Below, one piece after another: positions 1 through 11,288 of a DNA stretch of 64,000 bases. The notes below the pieces were generated by a model, which did no database searches, was not told the DNA's origin, and saw only the letters and a program-made list of their open reading frames with translations. Each line of letters starts with the position of its first letter. Position 1 is the first letter of the stretch. The DNA is from Gonapodya prolifera JEL478 (Eukaryota > Monoblepharomycota > Monoblepharidomycetes > Monoblepharidales > Gonapodyaceae): NCBI GenBank assembly GCA_001574975.1, contig KQ965735.1, positions 681,479-745,478 of the forward strand, given 5' to 3'. The position numbers and the translations under genes are program-made.

Positions 1-179
1 CGCGAGAGGTGGCGACGCGGGTGTGGCGGAGAGGTGGTTGGCGGGCGCTGTACAATGGAGTTGGCGCGACCGTGGTGAGAGCAATTCCGATCCACAGTTT
101 GACGTTCCTGGTGTACGAGGCGGCGCTGAAGTGGACGACAGAACAGTATTCGAAGGCAACGTTGATGCTTATAGAATAG
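1..179 (+). CDS. mitochondrial carrier family protein, 3' end
   Basis: The reading frame is open from the left edge to TAG at 177-179 and gives about 58 residues. They match the last part of a mitochondrial carrier repeat: a G-W-R-A-L-Y-N-G-V-G segment, then R-A-I-P, then the closing transmembrane helix ending L-V-Y-E-A. Members of this family exchange metabolites across the inner mitochondrial membrane through six helices in three repeats. The substrate cannot be told from this fragment, because the contact residues of repeats 1 and 2 lie outside the window. The last helix is followed by about 18 residues and the stop, a normal end for the family. Confidence 0.72.
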   Translation, partial: REVATRVWRRGGWRALYNGVGATVVRAIPIHSLTFLVYEAALKWTTEQYSKATLMLIE

Positions 180-501
180 AGTACATGAAAGACATGGGGA
201 GGAGGGGAGAGTTTCTTAGATGGAGCGAACATTTGTAAATGTGATGCGCATTTATTTGGGCCATGACGGTCATGTATGTACGTAACATGTGGATGTGAGG
301 TGTTCACTCATGACAGAAACGCGCTCGTCCGATGGACAGTAAAAAATGGCCACAAACATTTCAAAGGCATTGACATGTGTGCATTATAAAACAATTGAGT
401 TTTTACAAGAGTTTGTCACTGTAACTAAGGTCGAGTCTATATTTCCATCCAAGGAATCCAACAGCGTCAGCGTCGACCGGCTTAGACTACCGAAAGGTCG
501 T
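180..501. other. intergenic, convergent 3' ends
   Basis: This lies between the carrier stop and the metallothionein stop. The genes converge, so it should hold both 3' UTRs. No gene is seen. Confidence 0.5.
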
Positions 502-955
502 TTACTTGCTGCCGCAAGTGCAAGCCTTTCCGCTCGCGGTGCATTGGCAGGCTGGGAGTGGGAAGGAGGGAGAGCAAGGCATCAGACAAGTTGGACGACG
601 GACGAGAACGGACGACGAGAGAAGGCGATCCAAGGTTTCCGGAATGGTGACGAAGGTCACGTTCTCTTCATCGAGACTGTCCTTCTTCCCATGTCCGAGC
701 CTCTCTGATCCCCGCTGGCGTCGCTTCCCTAATAAGAAGAGACTCACCAGCGCCGCACGAGCAGGAGTGAGTGGTCGTCTGAGGAGGAGGGGGCGCGGGA
801 GTGACGTTGCACTTGCAGCCACCCTTGGAGGCGCAGTCGCAGGCTGGGAGTGCGATTGGGAATGAGGGCATGGACGTGTGTTGATCAGCAATCGGCGCCG
901 CGAGGGCACGAGAGACACATCGGGAAGACTCACAAGGAGTGCAGTTGCAGGGCAT
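502..955 (-). CDS. metallothionein, 55 aa, 12 Cys, three exons
   Basis: Exons 934-955, 748-843 and 502-551 join in phase to a 55-residue protein with 12 cysteines, all in six C-x-C pairs (Cys 3/5, 9/11, 17/19, 35/37, 41/43, 50/52). It has no aromatic residue, has one His (33), and a short Pro/Thr linker (about residues 22-33) splits it into two lobes. This is the pattern of metallothioneins, small cytosolic proteins that bind Cu(I) or Zn/Cd through thiolate clusters. Both introns end in the same 12 bases (CTCCCAGCCTGC) before a Cys codon, so exons 2 and 3 may come from an internal duplication. Donors are GTGAGT-type. A TATA-like ATAAAAG lies upstream at 1021-1027. No database comparison was possible; the call rests on cysteine pattern and splicing. 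Confidence 0.8.
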
Positions 956-1020
956 TTGCGAGAGATTTGATTAGCGGTTTGGATATGAAGTCTGTTGTGG
1001 GGAATGTCTGTTTTGCAAGG

Positions 1021-1027
1021 CTTTTAT
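1021..1027 (-). promoter_or_regulatory. TATA-like box of the metallothionein gene
   Basis: ATAAAAG on the minus strand, about 66 bases upstream of the metallothionein ATG. The position fits a TATA element of an inducible gene. This is inference only. Confidence 0.35.
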
Positions 1028-1892
1028 GACTCGTGAGTGGTTTTTGCCGTGCGTTCATTTCGCCCCCCACTCGAGCAAATTTCGCCCCTCGCGTACTTTG
1101 CCGCCGGCTTCCAATGCCTTCTACGCGACTACACCTCTCCTTCGGCCGCTAAACAAATTTGGGCCGCGCTGAAACCTCAACAAGGTTCGTTCTGCGGTAT
1201 TTAGATACTCGGTATCCACCAACAACAAAGAGTTCTTGACCAAGCTCTCGCAATGATGAAATTTGCTGGGCTGGTGACACCCCAACCTACCATTCTCAGA
1301 GTCCACAGCAGAAGATTGTTGTATACGCTCGAAATTAAGGAATCCAGACCTGCCAAATGCTTTGATATTCTGTGATGCATTGGTCGGAATCTGGTCGTTC
1401 CAAGTAAGCAAGTTATCGGAAGAACAGTTGATAACGAACGAAGCTCCAGTGTGGAGGTCCCCGTTACTCGGGGGAAAGCTTCTGCTCCCGGTCGGAATCA
1501 CGCCTATCTAGGTCAGTAAATACCCCGCCGCGCTTCCGGGTCCTCCATAAGGTTAGCATTGCTGGCAATGGTGCGAGAAATGCGAAAAAGGGGGAACGAG
1601 CTTGCAAGCAAAGAAACTGTGCCACACTTGAAAGTTCAACCCTGAAGCGAGGGAGACGTCTCTTACAACTCGTTGTATCCAGGAAAGACTGCGTGGGATC
1701 ATCCGCAGAGGCGACGTGGTGACCAAGTATCCGGACGTGAGGCGAATCAAGGCGAGGAGGTCCAGGACTTCAGGGTGCTTCGACCTTCGCGTTCTTCGCT
1801 GGGTCCTGTGAGTCACAGAAAAGAGCAGCGGATTGACCGTCCGGACGTAGAGTGGCTGTGTGTCTGCCTGACCTGCGCTGGAAGCTTAAGCA
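1028..1892. other. intergenic, divergent promoters
   Basis: This stretch lies between the divergent metallothionein and amidotransferase genes. It has no open frame that starts with ATG and looks like protein. It should hold both promoters. Confidence 0.4.
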
Positions 1893-4310
1893 ATGGTGGG
1901 TCTCGAATCAGCAGAAGGCCTGGCGGAGTCGACTGTCTCGCTGACCTGCGCTTTCCTACCTTACCGTTTGACGCCTTCCGTCGTTGGCGCTTTGACGATT
2001 CGCCACCTTTCTCTCCGCCCGTCTCTCTCCATCATCGGCTGCTCAGTGCCGTCTCTTCGGTTTCAGATCCGTCACCAAGTCTCAGGTTTGTTTCCGCCTT
2101 CACCCAGTCGCACCAAGCTTCAGCCCTTACCCGAGCTCTCCATCTACCAGGTACATCGCTCGCTTGTATCTGCCGAGAATGCGCTCGGAGTGCAGTCCCT
2201 CAAGCATGGAGATGGTTGGGGTGAGCTCCTCTTCCTCCCTCCCTTGTCGTTGCAACAGTCACTGACTCTATGGCGTCTTCACCACTTAACTCAACGACGT
2301 TCCGGTACTAGGCGTCGGATACTACCTCGAGGGGTTCCCGCACCTCATCCGGTCGTCGGAAACGGCTCTCCACGACCACATCTTCCAACGGGTTTCCGGC
2401 GTGGTTTCGTCTGAGGTGGGTTTCTCTGGCGGAATCTCACGGAGAAGGTGACATGTGTTGGAGCCTGTCGGTGAGGAGTGCTAGGGAGCCTCCAGTCAAA
2501 GGAGCAAAGTCGGTGATTTTACACAATTCGGAGAAGTGGGGCGAAACTCTTTCGAGCAGTCATGGATGCAACAAATATGGAGCCTTGACGAATTTTATTT
2601 GCAAGAAGAGGGCGTTACAGCTGTGGAATGCTGAGAGATGCATAATTGAAGCGATGGGTCTGATCTTCACTCTTCACCTGCAAATCGTTCACTGGCACTC
2701 ATAAACCGTCTCTCACCTGTCACAGTGCGTCATAGCACACATCCGAAAAGCGACCCAGGGCACCCGCAACACTCTCAACTCGCACCCGTTCCAGTACGGC
2801 CAGTACATGTTTGCTCACAACGGCAACGTGCTCGGCTTCTCGGACCGACGACCAGCCTCGCCGTCTGCCTGCCGTCGCATGCGCGGGAAACGCGCGGGGC
2901 GCTCCATCACGGTCCGCGACTTCCTCGCGTCCCGCTGCCTCCCGCATTTCCTCCGCTTCGTCCTCGGCGAGACCGACTCGGAGCTTCTCTTCTACCTCTT
3001 CCTGTCCCACCTCGAGCGCAAAGCCACGGCGCTCAACCTTCCCGGCGGAATCCACTCTCCCCAGATCACGCTCGACATCATGGCCGAGGCGCTTCTGGCC
3101 ATGATTGACGACGTGGAAGAAGCGGTTGGGGATACTTTCTGCCGCGACTCGACGCAGCCCGGGCGGGATAACACGTTCTTATCCGTCATTGTGACCAATG
3201 GCCGTGTCTTGTTGGCTCATCAGGGAGGGCAGAAGTTGTTCTACTCTACGCATAAGAACAGGTGTGCGGATAGGAACGTGTGCCCGAGCTTTGGAGAGAG
3301 TTGCGAGGCGCCATCAAAGACTGGTGTGGTGAACCACTTTATCGTGAGTTGGACTGAGGTCGGAAACATCCCTTGCTCCGTTCGACTGACAATCATGTCT
3401 TAACTTCAACACCCAGGTGTCCTCAGAGCCTCTCCAGGGCGAAAACGTCTGGACCGAAATCCCCCCTGGAACCCTCGTGGGAGTAGACGAGCGCATGCGC
3501 ATCCGGCTGCTCAAATGGGAGGACATGGTGACCCTTCGTGCGGAAGAGCGCTCAGAGGTCGTCGTGAGGCCCCACAAGCACGCCGTGGACAGGGGCAAAT
3601 ATGCCGTGGGCGGGTGCGGGAATACCGGGCAGGTCCTTGAGCCGGACAGTGCGGAGAGCAGCGCGGCGACGAGCAAAGCTGGGAGCGAGCTGGATTTGAA
3701 TAGTACCGTGATTCCCGTGGTGGTGGATCAGACCAGCGGGGATACAGCGTCGGCTGACTCGGCGCGCCCGTCTGCCGAATCACCTGTAGTTTCTTCGGAA
3801 TCTTCACCTGAGCCACCGACTACAGTCCGTTCAACTATCCACCCACCAACTCCTCCACCCAGCACACCGCCTCCTCAGCGCCTCACCACGCCACCACCTC
3901 CTATGCCCACCCCTCCTCGGCAATTGTCTCTGAACCTCTTGGAGAGCCGTTCTCTGACCTCGGAACCTCCAGCGGTGTCTCCCTCGCGAGATGCGGGTGA
4001 CCTCCCCACTCTGCACACCACCTCCCCGAAACCCACTCACCCGAACGAGTACCGACTTCCCTACACATCGCACGCTCCGCTCACCCCCGAAGATTCTGAA
4101 GGGGACGGCGGGGAGAGCTCGGACGGGGCGGCTTTTGGGGAGCAGGGTCAGTGGGACATGCTTGGAGGCCTTCCCCCCGCTCTGGCGCTGCGCATGAGGC
4201 GACAGCGGCGGTCGTCCAAAGGGCTGGTGGACCAAGGTGTCGGGCTTGGCGGGGAGATGGTGAATCGGGTCGAGAGGGCTGTTGGCGCCGGAGGGGATTT
4301 GGAGTGGTGA
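1893..4310 (+). CDS. class II glutamine amidotransferase (GATase, Ntn-type)
   Basis: Spliced exons 1893-1895, 2047-2085, 2151-2220, 2312-2415, 2726-3343 and 3417-4310 encode 575 residues. The protein begins M-C-R-L-F-G-F-R-S; Cys2 is the N-terminal nucleophile of class II amidotransferases, freed when Met is removed. Further family marks are HGDGWG, AHIRKAT, a SHPFQYG segment followed by FAHNG, GETDSE and the closing EPL-x-GE-x-W segment. The enzyme would release ammonia from glutamine or hydrolyse a gamma-glutamyl bond; relatives are bacterial YafJ-type proteins and yeast Dug3. Residues after about 330 form a Pro/Ser/Thr-rich tail not typical of the family. Exon 1 is only the start codon: ATG is followed at once by a GTGGGT donor, and TGC follows the acceptor. 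The short exons were chosen because they alone restore the conserved N-terminus. Confidence 0.85.
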
Positions 4311-4637
4311 TTTTGGGGGGGGGGGGGGGGGGGGGTGAGATGCGGGTTGTGGTGGGATACCAAGCGATATCGTAGCAAATGTTTGTCTGGCTGTTTGCGT
4401 CTGCTGGTTGTAAGTAGTTTGAAAATCATGGAATCTGAAATGTATTGGGGTTGCAATTGAATGGCACCGTCGCTTGGCGAAATTGATTAAAGTTTTGTTT
4501 CAAGCCTAGAAATGGTACAAGATATCTTTCGTCGACGAAGTTCACAAGTGTACACGTCTCCTTTTTCACTTGTCCACGACGGCACGTCCATCTGTTCCCA
4601 CGCCTACGCCAACTCCAACCAACCCCTCATCTTTCCA
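4311..4637. other. convergent 3' region with a G run
   Basis: This is 3' flank of the amidotransferase and of the downstream hydrolase. A run of G with no other base occupies about 4315-4335, just after the stop codon. No gene is seen. Confidence 0.5.
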
Positions 4638-7600
4638 TCACTCCATGAACAGCACCTTGAGCGCGTCTGGGATCCCATACTGCTCCGCCTCTTCCCACTT
4701 TGCCTCGCTCATGTCCGTATACCACTCACTCAACCACCCGTTCCAAATCTCCGCTCGGGGGATCTGACTATCCCTCCTGATGAGCTTCTTGGACTTGGGC
4801 TCCTTCCCGCCGACATGGGCCAGCACTCTCTTCCTCAGCTCTCCCAAATGCTCACGCAGGGCGACGGTCGTCGTGGGAATGAGGGCGCCCTTGGGGTCAA
4901 CGCTGAAGCACTGCATGACGGGGTCGGTTCCGTTTGGGGTGGGCACGACGGGAGTGACGGGCGGGCCCGATCCGTTCTCGGCGGCGCGGATGTGGGTAAA
5001 GATGCTCTCCAGCGCCCGCTTGCCAACGGGGCGGTTCAGGATGCTGGTGACGATCTGAAACACGTGCGGTTGGTTCTGGTAGCTTTCGACCCGCGTCGGG
5101 TGGCCAAGGCGCGCAAGACGGAGGGCGGCTGGAAGATGTGGTGGGCGTGGTGATGGTCAGTTTGAACTGTCCACAACTAATTATCCCGACTTCTCCCCAA
5201 CGCCTCCAAACTTACCCGTCAAGCCCTGTCCCCACAACCGCTCAGCCTCGCCGACCTGGACCAAAATCGGCCCCAGATCAAGTCTTCCCCCCTCGACCGC
5301 CGGGTTTCCGAACCAACCGTAAATGCCCGGACTAACGACGGAGGTGACGATCTCGGCGTTTGTGCAGTACGCATGAACCTGTTTGACGAGGATGTCGGGA
5401 AGGGGCGCCCAGGGGAGGAAGTCGAAGCGGTTGAGCTGTGGGTGGTCCAGTGTTGGTGGTTGGTGAGCGAAGGTCCAAAGAGGAGCCCCGCATAAAAAGA
5501 CGAGCAAAACCGCACCTGATAGTCCGGATTCGACAGTGTCAGCTCAGTCGCCGGGCTCATGAGAAACGTGCTGGCTGGCTTCCTCAGCTTGACGGGCTCG
5601 GGCAGGGTGGAGGTCGTGAAGGGCAACACTGACGCCGGGGTTTGGGACAGCGCGATCAGGTGCAGCAGCGCGAGGGAGATGTTTCCGCCTGTTTGGGAGT
5701 AGGTGGGGTGGACGGTTGGGAGCGGTGTGAATTGTGAACAAGGGCAGAACGAAAGGGCAGCTCTCGTACCGGCAGAATCACCGCCGAAATGCACGCCCTT
5801 CTCCACCGCACACCCCGCGACGCCCACCGGGGCCGGTGTGAGCGGATGGGCGGGTGTGTCGGAGGAGGCAGGGAGGGTGAGGAAGGCGTAGGTGGAGACG
5901 ACGTCGATGATTCCGGCGGGGAATGGCGCTTCGGGGGCAAGGCCTGCTTGTCCGGTGTGCGGGGATGAAAGTTCGGGGGATAGGGGCGTGGAAGGTGGCG
6001 AGAAGATGGGGGAGTGGGAAATGGAGCGTAAAGGCGTTACAAAAAGTGGTGGAATGGAAATGCAAGTCTGAGATGACTGGACGATCGAACAAGCGAGAGG
6101 GGAACGCACCGTAGTGAACGACAATGACGCGCGCGTTGAGTTCCTTTGCGAGTCGTGTCGAGATCCAGCGGTACGCCTTGGGCGATCCGATGATCCATGC
6201 GCCTGGATGTGTGCATGTGCAGGGGAGGGCACAGGAAGTAATTACCGGATGAGGACAGGGCAACAGCAAATGTGGGAAGAATGCGAACACAGACACGTGA
6301 GTCACCACGCCGAACAAATGCAAACGGAATGGAAAGGAAAGAGTTACTCACCGCCGTGGATGTACAACACAGTCGGCCCGTTCCCGTCCCACTTCTTCCC
6401 ACTCCCGTGGTACTCCAATATCTCGCACTCAACCCAATCGGCCGGGTTGGGCGGCGCGGCGCTGTTTTTACGTGTGAGCGTGGGGAAGGAGAACGAGGAT
6501 GTGCGGGTGGGTGTTGGTTTGGGCGAGGAGGGGGCAGGGGCAGAGGGGAGGCTCTTAGGCGTGAACCACCCGCGCGACTTGTCGAGGGCCTCGGAGCGCG
6601 CGATGAGGGAGTTGTAGATGTCGGTGCGCTTGGGGAGGTGGAATTTGGCGATGTGGACGCCTTTGGGGGTAGGGCTTTTATATTCGTGCGGTGCAAGGGG
6701 GTGCATGGGGTGAGTGCGATGGGTGGGTGGTAGGAGAAAAGAGTGTAGAGGAAGAAGAAGTGGGAGAATAGGGTGACTGGTGAGGGAAAAGCAGAAAAAG
6801 AATGGTCACCAAGAGACGTACTAGGGCAACGAGTCGAGCGCGGCGCGCTGGGTCTGGATGTTTGCGTAGATGCGTCCGTCGCCGAGCGTTTTGCGGAGGA
6901 AGTGGGAAATGGCCTTTTCGTGCGGGACATGGGGAGTGGGAAGTGGGAAGTGGGAGTGTGTGTCGGTTAGGTGACGTGTCCTCCTGTCAGGCGCGAGCCA
7001 CCGTCCGTCGAAGAACGCTCCGTAAGGAAATAACTCGCCTCCGGCGGACTCCTCGGTCCTCTTTCCATGTTGTATCATCCGCACTCTGTGCAATAGCCTG
7101 GTCCTTCGCCTCCGACTCGGTCAGTGCTCCGGCGCTTTGGTCACGATACACGCTCCGAGTGGAATATTCGCCTCCTTTGGACTGCCTTGGTCAGTGCTAT
7201 CGCACTTAGGCCCCGCAGACACCACTTCACTCCGCTTCGCCTCGTTCGTTCCGTCCCACCCCCCCCCCCACCCCCCCACCCCCCCCACCCCGGCACCCCC
7301 TCCCCACTCATCCAACACTCACCGCCTCCATGGGCGACCACCCCTCTAAGGGCGGCCCCAACACGACCCCCCTGGCCAATGCCATCCCTGCCGTGATGAG
7401 GGGCACTCTCTGCATCGGCTTCGCCTCCTGCGCCGACGTGAAGCTGTCGAACGCGCCCTTCTTGAACGTCGGTCTGGGCCCCGTCTGAGTGGAGGAGCGG
7501 GCGGGAGGTGTGGACAGAACGGCGCCAGCACTTGCTGATCTTTGGAAGGGGGGGGTGGAAGGTGCGTCGCCGTGCAATGTGCCGTCCGTTGCAGATGCTG

Positions 7601-8030
7601 TTGCGCTGGATGCCCGTTTGAGCGCGTGGGTGTCCTCGGGGGGCGCGAGAGTGGCATCTGTCGCTGTTGATGGCTGGACATGTGACTCCACAGTGGACTT
7701 CACCGCTGCCTCTGCCGCCTTCGCAACCTCCTCCGCGGCCTCCGCGGCAGCCGTTGCCAAGTCCAGGTCGACTCCCGCGTCGTCTGCGTAGGTCTGCGTC
7801 CACAGATGGCCGTCTGGCAGCGCGCTGGTTGGGAGCTGCGTGGCTGCTGTTGCCATCTCTGCTGCTGCTGCGGGGCAGTCTTCGCTCGGATGGTGCTCGG
7901 AGTGTCCGCTCGACTGTCTGCGCGCGGATCGGATCGCAGCGGGCGGGTTCTTGACGTTGTCCTGGAATAAAAGTAACGAACAGATCAGTGAGGGTGCTGC
8001 CAAAATTTGATCAGGCGGCCAAAAACTCAT
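4638..8030 (-). CDS. HSL-family alpha/beta hydrolase (lipase/sterol esterase-like)
   Basis: Exons 7323-8030, 6822-6913, 6352-6674, 6110-6202, 5770-5943, 5516-5688, 5216-5435 and 4638-5128 join to about 757 residues. The catalytic domain shows the oxyanion motif HGGAW, then LAPEAPFPAG, the nucleophile GDSAGG, VGEAERL (acidic residue, Glu where many members have Asp) and QPH (His). This order is that of hormone-sensitive-lipase-type hydrolases such as fungal steryl acetyl hydrolases. The N-terminal 200 residues are Ala/Ser/Thr-rich and low in complexity; a GPP...W element precedes the hydrolase fold, as in fungal relatives. Most junctions split a Gly codon. The start is uncertain: ATG at 8030 precedes a weakly hydrophobic stretch, and ATG at 7856 also fits. 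The first intron (6914-7322) holds a copy of the intron repeat. Confidence 0.78.
7013..7245 (-). repeat. intron-resident GC-rich repeat, copy 1
   Basis: It lies wholly inside the first intron of the hydrolase gene. Read in the gene's sense it contains GGCCTAAGTGC, a four-base loop GATA, then GCACTGACC, followed by GGAGGCGAATA. A second, imperfect hairpin lies at 7123-7136, next to another GGAGGCGA. It shares blocks with copies at 9318, 32808 and 47700. The 7258-7305 stretch beside it is almost pure C with scattered A. Confidence 0.7.
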
Positions 8031-8720
8031 TCTGCCGCCCGATGAGTCTTGCCCACCTTGCCTCGCCCTGCCCGCCTGTCTCCCGGTTTGCATGAATTTT
8101 GGCGAGAGTTTGCGAGCCACGGGGCAAAGAAGCAGGATATTGGTGCGAATGCATCCGATCTCCACTATCCGGCCGTCCCTTCCGTCTCCCGCCCCGCACT
8201 CAACAGTCCACATCCACACTCTACAATATTCAGACACCGCACACCGCGTACTCAACCAAACCACTTTATATTTCCATCTCAACCCGTCCCGCCTTCCAAC
8301 AGCGTCCACGAGTGCACAAAAAAATATATGTAACTCGGCCGCCCCACAACAAACAAACAACACAACCATTTCAATCCGCCCAAATCCACCCCATTCCGCT
8401 GCACTCCAACCCTCTCACAACTCCACATCCCAAAATGGAAACTAGAAAACGCCCCATCAACCATCTATCAGGCCGTGCCGAATCCCTTCCTACCTTTGAC
8501 AAATGGCGCGATATTCTTTCCGAATGTAGCATCAATTCTTTGTCAAAGCTCAGCTCCCGTCTGCCCATTTATTAATCCTCCCCGCTTGCCCTCCTGTGCG
8601 CATCATCTTCGCAGGGCCGCGCAAGCAGGGCACACGTCGGGTGCCAGCGAAAAAGAAACTCCGGGGCGCACTTCCCCAAATATATCCCCCACACGTTTCG
8701 ACTCAAAAGGCACCACCGCG
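8031..8720. other. divergent promoter region
   Basis: This stretch lies between the divergent hydrolase and LAMTOR1-like genes. Open frames here have no protein-like content. It should carry both promoters and possibly an upstream non-coding exon of the hydrolase. Confidence 0.4.
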
Positions 8721-10078
8721 ATGGGAAACTGCATCGGCTGCATCGCGCCCGCGCCTGACGTTGACGATGACGTGAGTCTCCTCTTCCTCTCCTTCCCCCA
8801 GTCGTCGCTGTGGACTGACACGACACCGCCCACTCCCCGCCACCTCCACCAACCCCCACACCGCAAGTCCGAGGACGAACGCCGCCGGCTTCTGTCCGCC
8901 CAAGACACGCCGCCCGTTATTGGGAGTCGGGATATGTGAGCGCGGTCGCTTCGCCTGTTCGGCCTTGTGGAGTTCTCATTCCTTTCAACCTCCCCCACAC
9001 CCTACCCTTCCACTCACCCACTACGACGACCAACCGGATGCACGGAAAAAGGCTGCAAACGATGGAAGAGAACAGGGAGCAGGACAAGCTGCGCAGGATT
9101 GTGCAGAAAGCCGCCGAGTGCGTTTTATCTTTCAACTATGCACTCTTTGCTTCCCCCTCCCTTACCACCTTACCTCTCCCCCCCACAACCACACGCGACA
9201 TGCAGCACGCTGATTGACATATCGGCGCTCAGGACTATCGACAAGCTAAGGCCGCAGGAGCATTTGGAGCGGAGGAGGGAGTACCATAGGTGCGTTTCTT
9301 TTCTTGGGGTCGGGCGGGCGAGGTCTCCGAGGCCTAGGCGCGAGAGCGCTGACCGAGGACCAGAGCGGAGCGGAGCGAGGACGAGGCGCCTCATGAGCGC
9401 GAAGCGATGCCGATGACGCGAATGTTCCAGGGAGGAGCGTGTGTCGAGGTCTAAGCGCGGTCTAAGAGCACTATTGCGCTCGGGCGTGCACATGCGCGTG
9501 CGAGGTTGCGAATGTGCGAACGTGTCGCCGTGGTGTTTGCGGGAGAAGACTCACTGGCGCTGCTCTTGCCTCCCACGTGCACCCGGACCTCCCACCTCAT
9601 GGATACCCACCACCTCCCACCCCACGCACCCCGCACCCGCCCCCTCCATCTCCGTCGACACGTCCACCCCCACAGCCGGATCTCCCAATACTACGGCTCG
9701 CCCATCTCCCACTACACCCCCCCACACCATCTCGCCACGACAGCCCCCCCCAAATCCGCCGCCACGCTATCCCCCGTCCCCACATCCCCACCCCCGCTCT
9801 CGGGCTCCCCGCCTCCAACAACTGTCGTCCTCCCGCCCTCATCCACGCTCTCCCGCCTGCTCTCCGCCTCGCTACTCCGCCAGGGCGCCGTCGACATGTA
9901 CCCCGGCACCCCGCCCACGGCCGTCGTTGGCAGGCTGGGCGGGGGGAATGGGAAGGAGGGCGCGTGGAGGGGGTTCGAGGAGGCGTTTGAGGAGGTTAAG
10001 AGGGCGGTAGGAGGCGGCAGCGGTGCGGCGGTTGGAGTGAGGGAGGGGAAGGTTGGGAAGGTGGGAGGGGCGCAGTAG
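8721..10078 (+). CDS. LAMTOR1: LAMTOR1/Ego1-like lipid-anchored Ragulator subunit
   Basis: Exons 8721-8771, 8868-8935, 9076-9117, 9206-9289 and 9676-10078 give 215 residues. The N-terminus MGNCIGC has Gly2 for myristoylation and Cys4/Cys7 for palmitoylation. An acidic E-D-E-R-R-R-L-L-S segment follows, like the dileucine region of animal LAMTOR1, then the helical core with LRRIVQKAA, LIDISALR and REYHSRISQYY. A Pro/Ser/Thr-rich linker leads to a final amphipathic helix (GFEEAFEEVKRAV). In animals and yeast this protein tethers the Ragulator/EGO complex, and through Rag GTPases TORC1, to the lysosome or vacuole. The exon 5 acceptor at 9675 was chosen because it alone continues the conserved core. 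Intron 4 (9290-9675) contains a copy of the intron repeat. The exon 3 acceptor is less certain. Confidence 0.75.
9318..9460 (+). repeat. intron-resident GC-rich repeat, copy 2
   Basis: It lies in intron 4 of the LAMTOR1-like gene, in the host gene's sense. It contains CCGAGGCCTAGGCGC, loop GAGA, then GCGCTGACCGAGGAC. The stem is at 9338-9341 paired with 9346-9349. Blocks rich in GCGGAGCGGAGCGAGG follow. Confidence 0.65.
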
Positions 10079-11288
10079 GCGGTCGGGCATGGAGGGCGGT
10101 GGGTGGAGGTCGTAATTGAGGGGAGTGGGCTCAGACCGGGCGTTATGGACAGGGGTCGGCCGTGGACAGACGGACAAACGGACCAGACGGACAGATGCAC
10201 TCACTCACCACGGCCACGGCCACTCTACCAGTGCGGCGGGATTTTGCACCATCGCGCCCGCGAGGGATCACGGACAATGTACCACCAAGCGCACGCGCAC
10301 GCCGACGCAACACACGCGTGCAGCATGCACCAACCAACCGAAAAAGCTTTTCCAGTTTCACCATTTCATTTTTTCATTTCTTCATCATCATTGCCCGTCG
10401 GCCCATGGCCGGCGGGTTGCTTCCATGCAATACCACCCCGAAAAAAATCTCATTGGATGTGTCTGTTGCGCTCGTCGGGAGCTCGTAAATGTATTCAGAG
10501 TAGTAGCCTTTTTCTGAGCTTTGTTTTTGCGTGTTGGAGCGAAGGAGGGGTGGAGTGGGTGTAGCGCGTTTTGCATGTTGTAGTGCGAATCGTTGGGTGA
10601 ATTTATTGCTGTGGGTGTGAGGATCTGTCACTCACTCACTTGAGTGTTGGTGTCCGAAGAAGAATGCTCATTGCATACCCGGCCTGTTCCTGATGATGCG
10701 AGTGGGCTCAAGCAAAATAGAATGGCATTGTTTATCTGAAGGAGCCAAACAACACAACCCACACTTCTCTGAACTTCTCTGAATCACAAACGATGGGTGT
10801 ATCCCCGTTGAACAACCCAGCAAGGCGGGTAAGGGGTGAGACAGCCTGACTGGACAATACAACCTCTATGGGCTCGAGGATCATTTCAAGCCAAAGCCTT
10901 TGCGGGATGCAAGGGTGGAAGGATTCATCAAATGCGGGGCGGTTTGACGACCGCCTGCCGCTCGGTGGGAACACGCTAGAAACGGGCGAGGCGACCTCTC
11001 GCACCGGCTTCCAACCTCGTTGACCTTCGAATTGCGATGTCGCGGCGCGCACTAATAGTAACGCGAACAAGAGCACCCGCTTCCCGCTTCGTGGAATATC
11101 GTCTATCGAACTGTGGGTGCGTGGGACGAAGGCTCGAGATCTTTGCTGGCTGTTGGTCGGGGCTTTGATGTTTTGGTTTGCATCCGTACATACATTATAT
11201 CGATACGAGGTTCGCATTGCGAGAAATTCAATCCATTCTGTTATTCAGTGGGGACGATGTTTTACCTAAAACGCTCGTTGGACAAACA
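10079..11288. other. long intergenic stretch
   Basis: Two genes end toward each other here. Open frames in both directions are short and of unlike composition. No gene, RNA or clear repeat was found. Confidence 0.4.

Noticed and set aside
1121-1501. Minus-strand frame of 126 codons
   Set aside because: No ATG start and no protein-like pattern.
6821-7093. Hydrolase N-terminus starting near 7093
   Set aside because: This frame overlaps the intron repeat; the acceptor at 6914 fits the upstream exon better.
7308-8369. A separate gene for the 354-codon frame upstream of the hydrolase
   Set aside because: The frame ends next to a perfect GTGAGT donor, and the phase and the GPP...W motif join it to the hydrolase.
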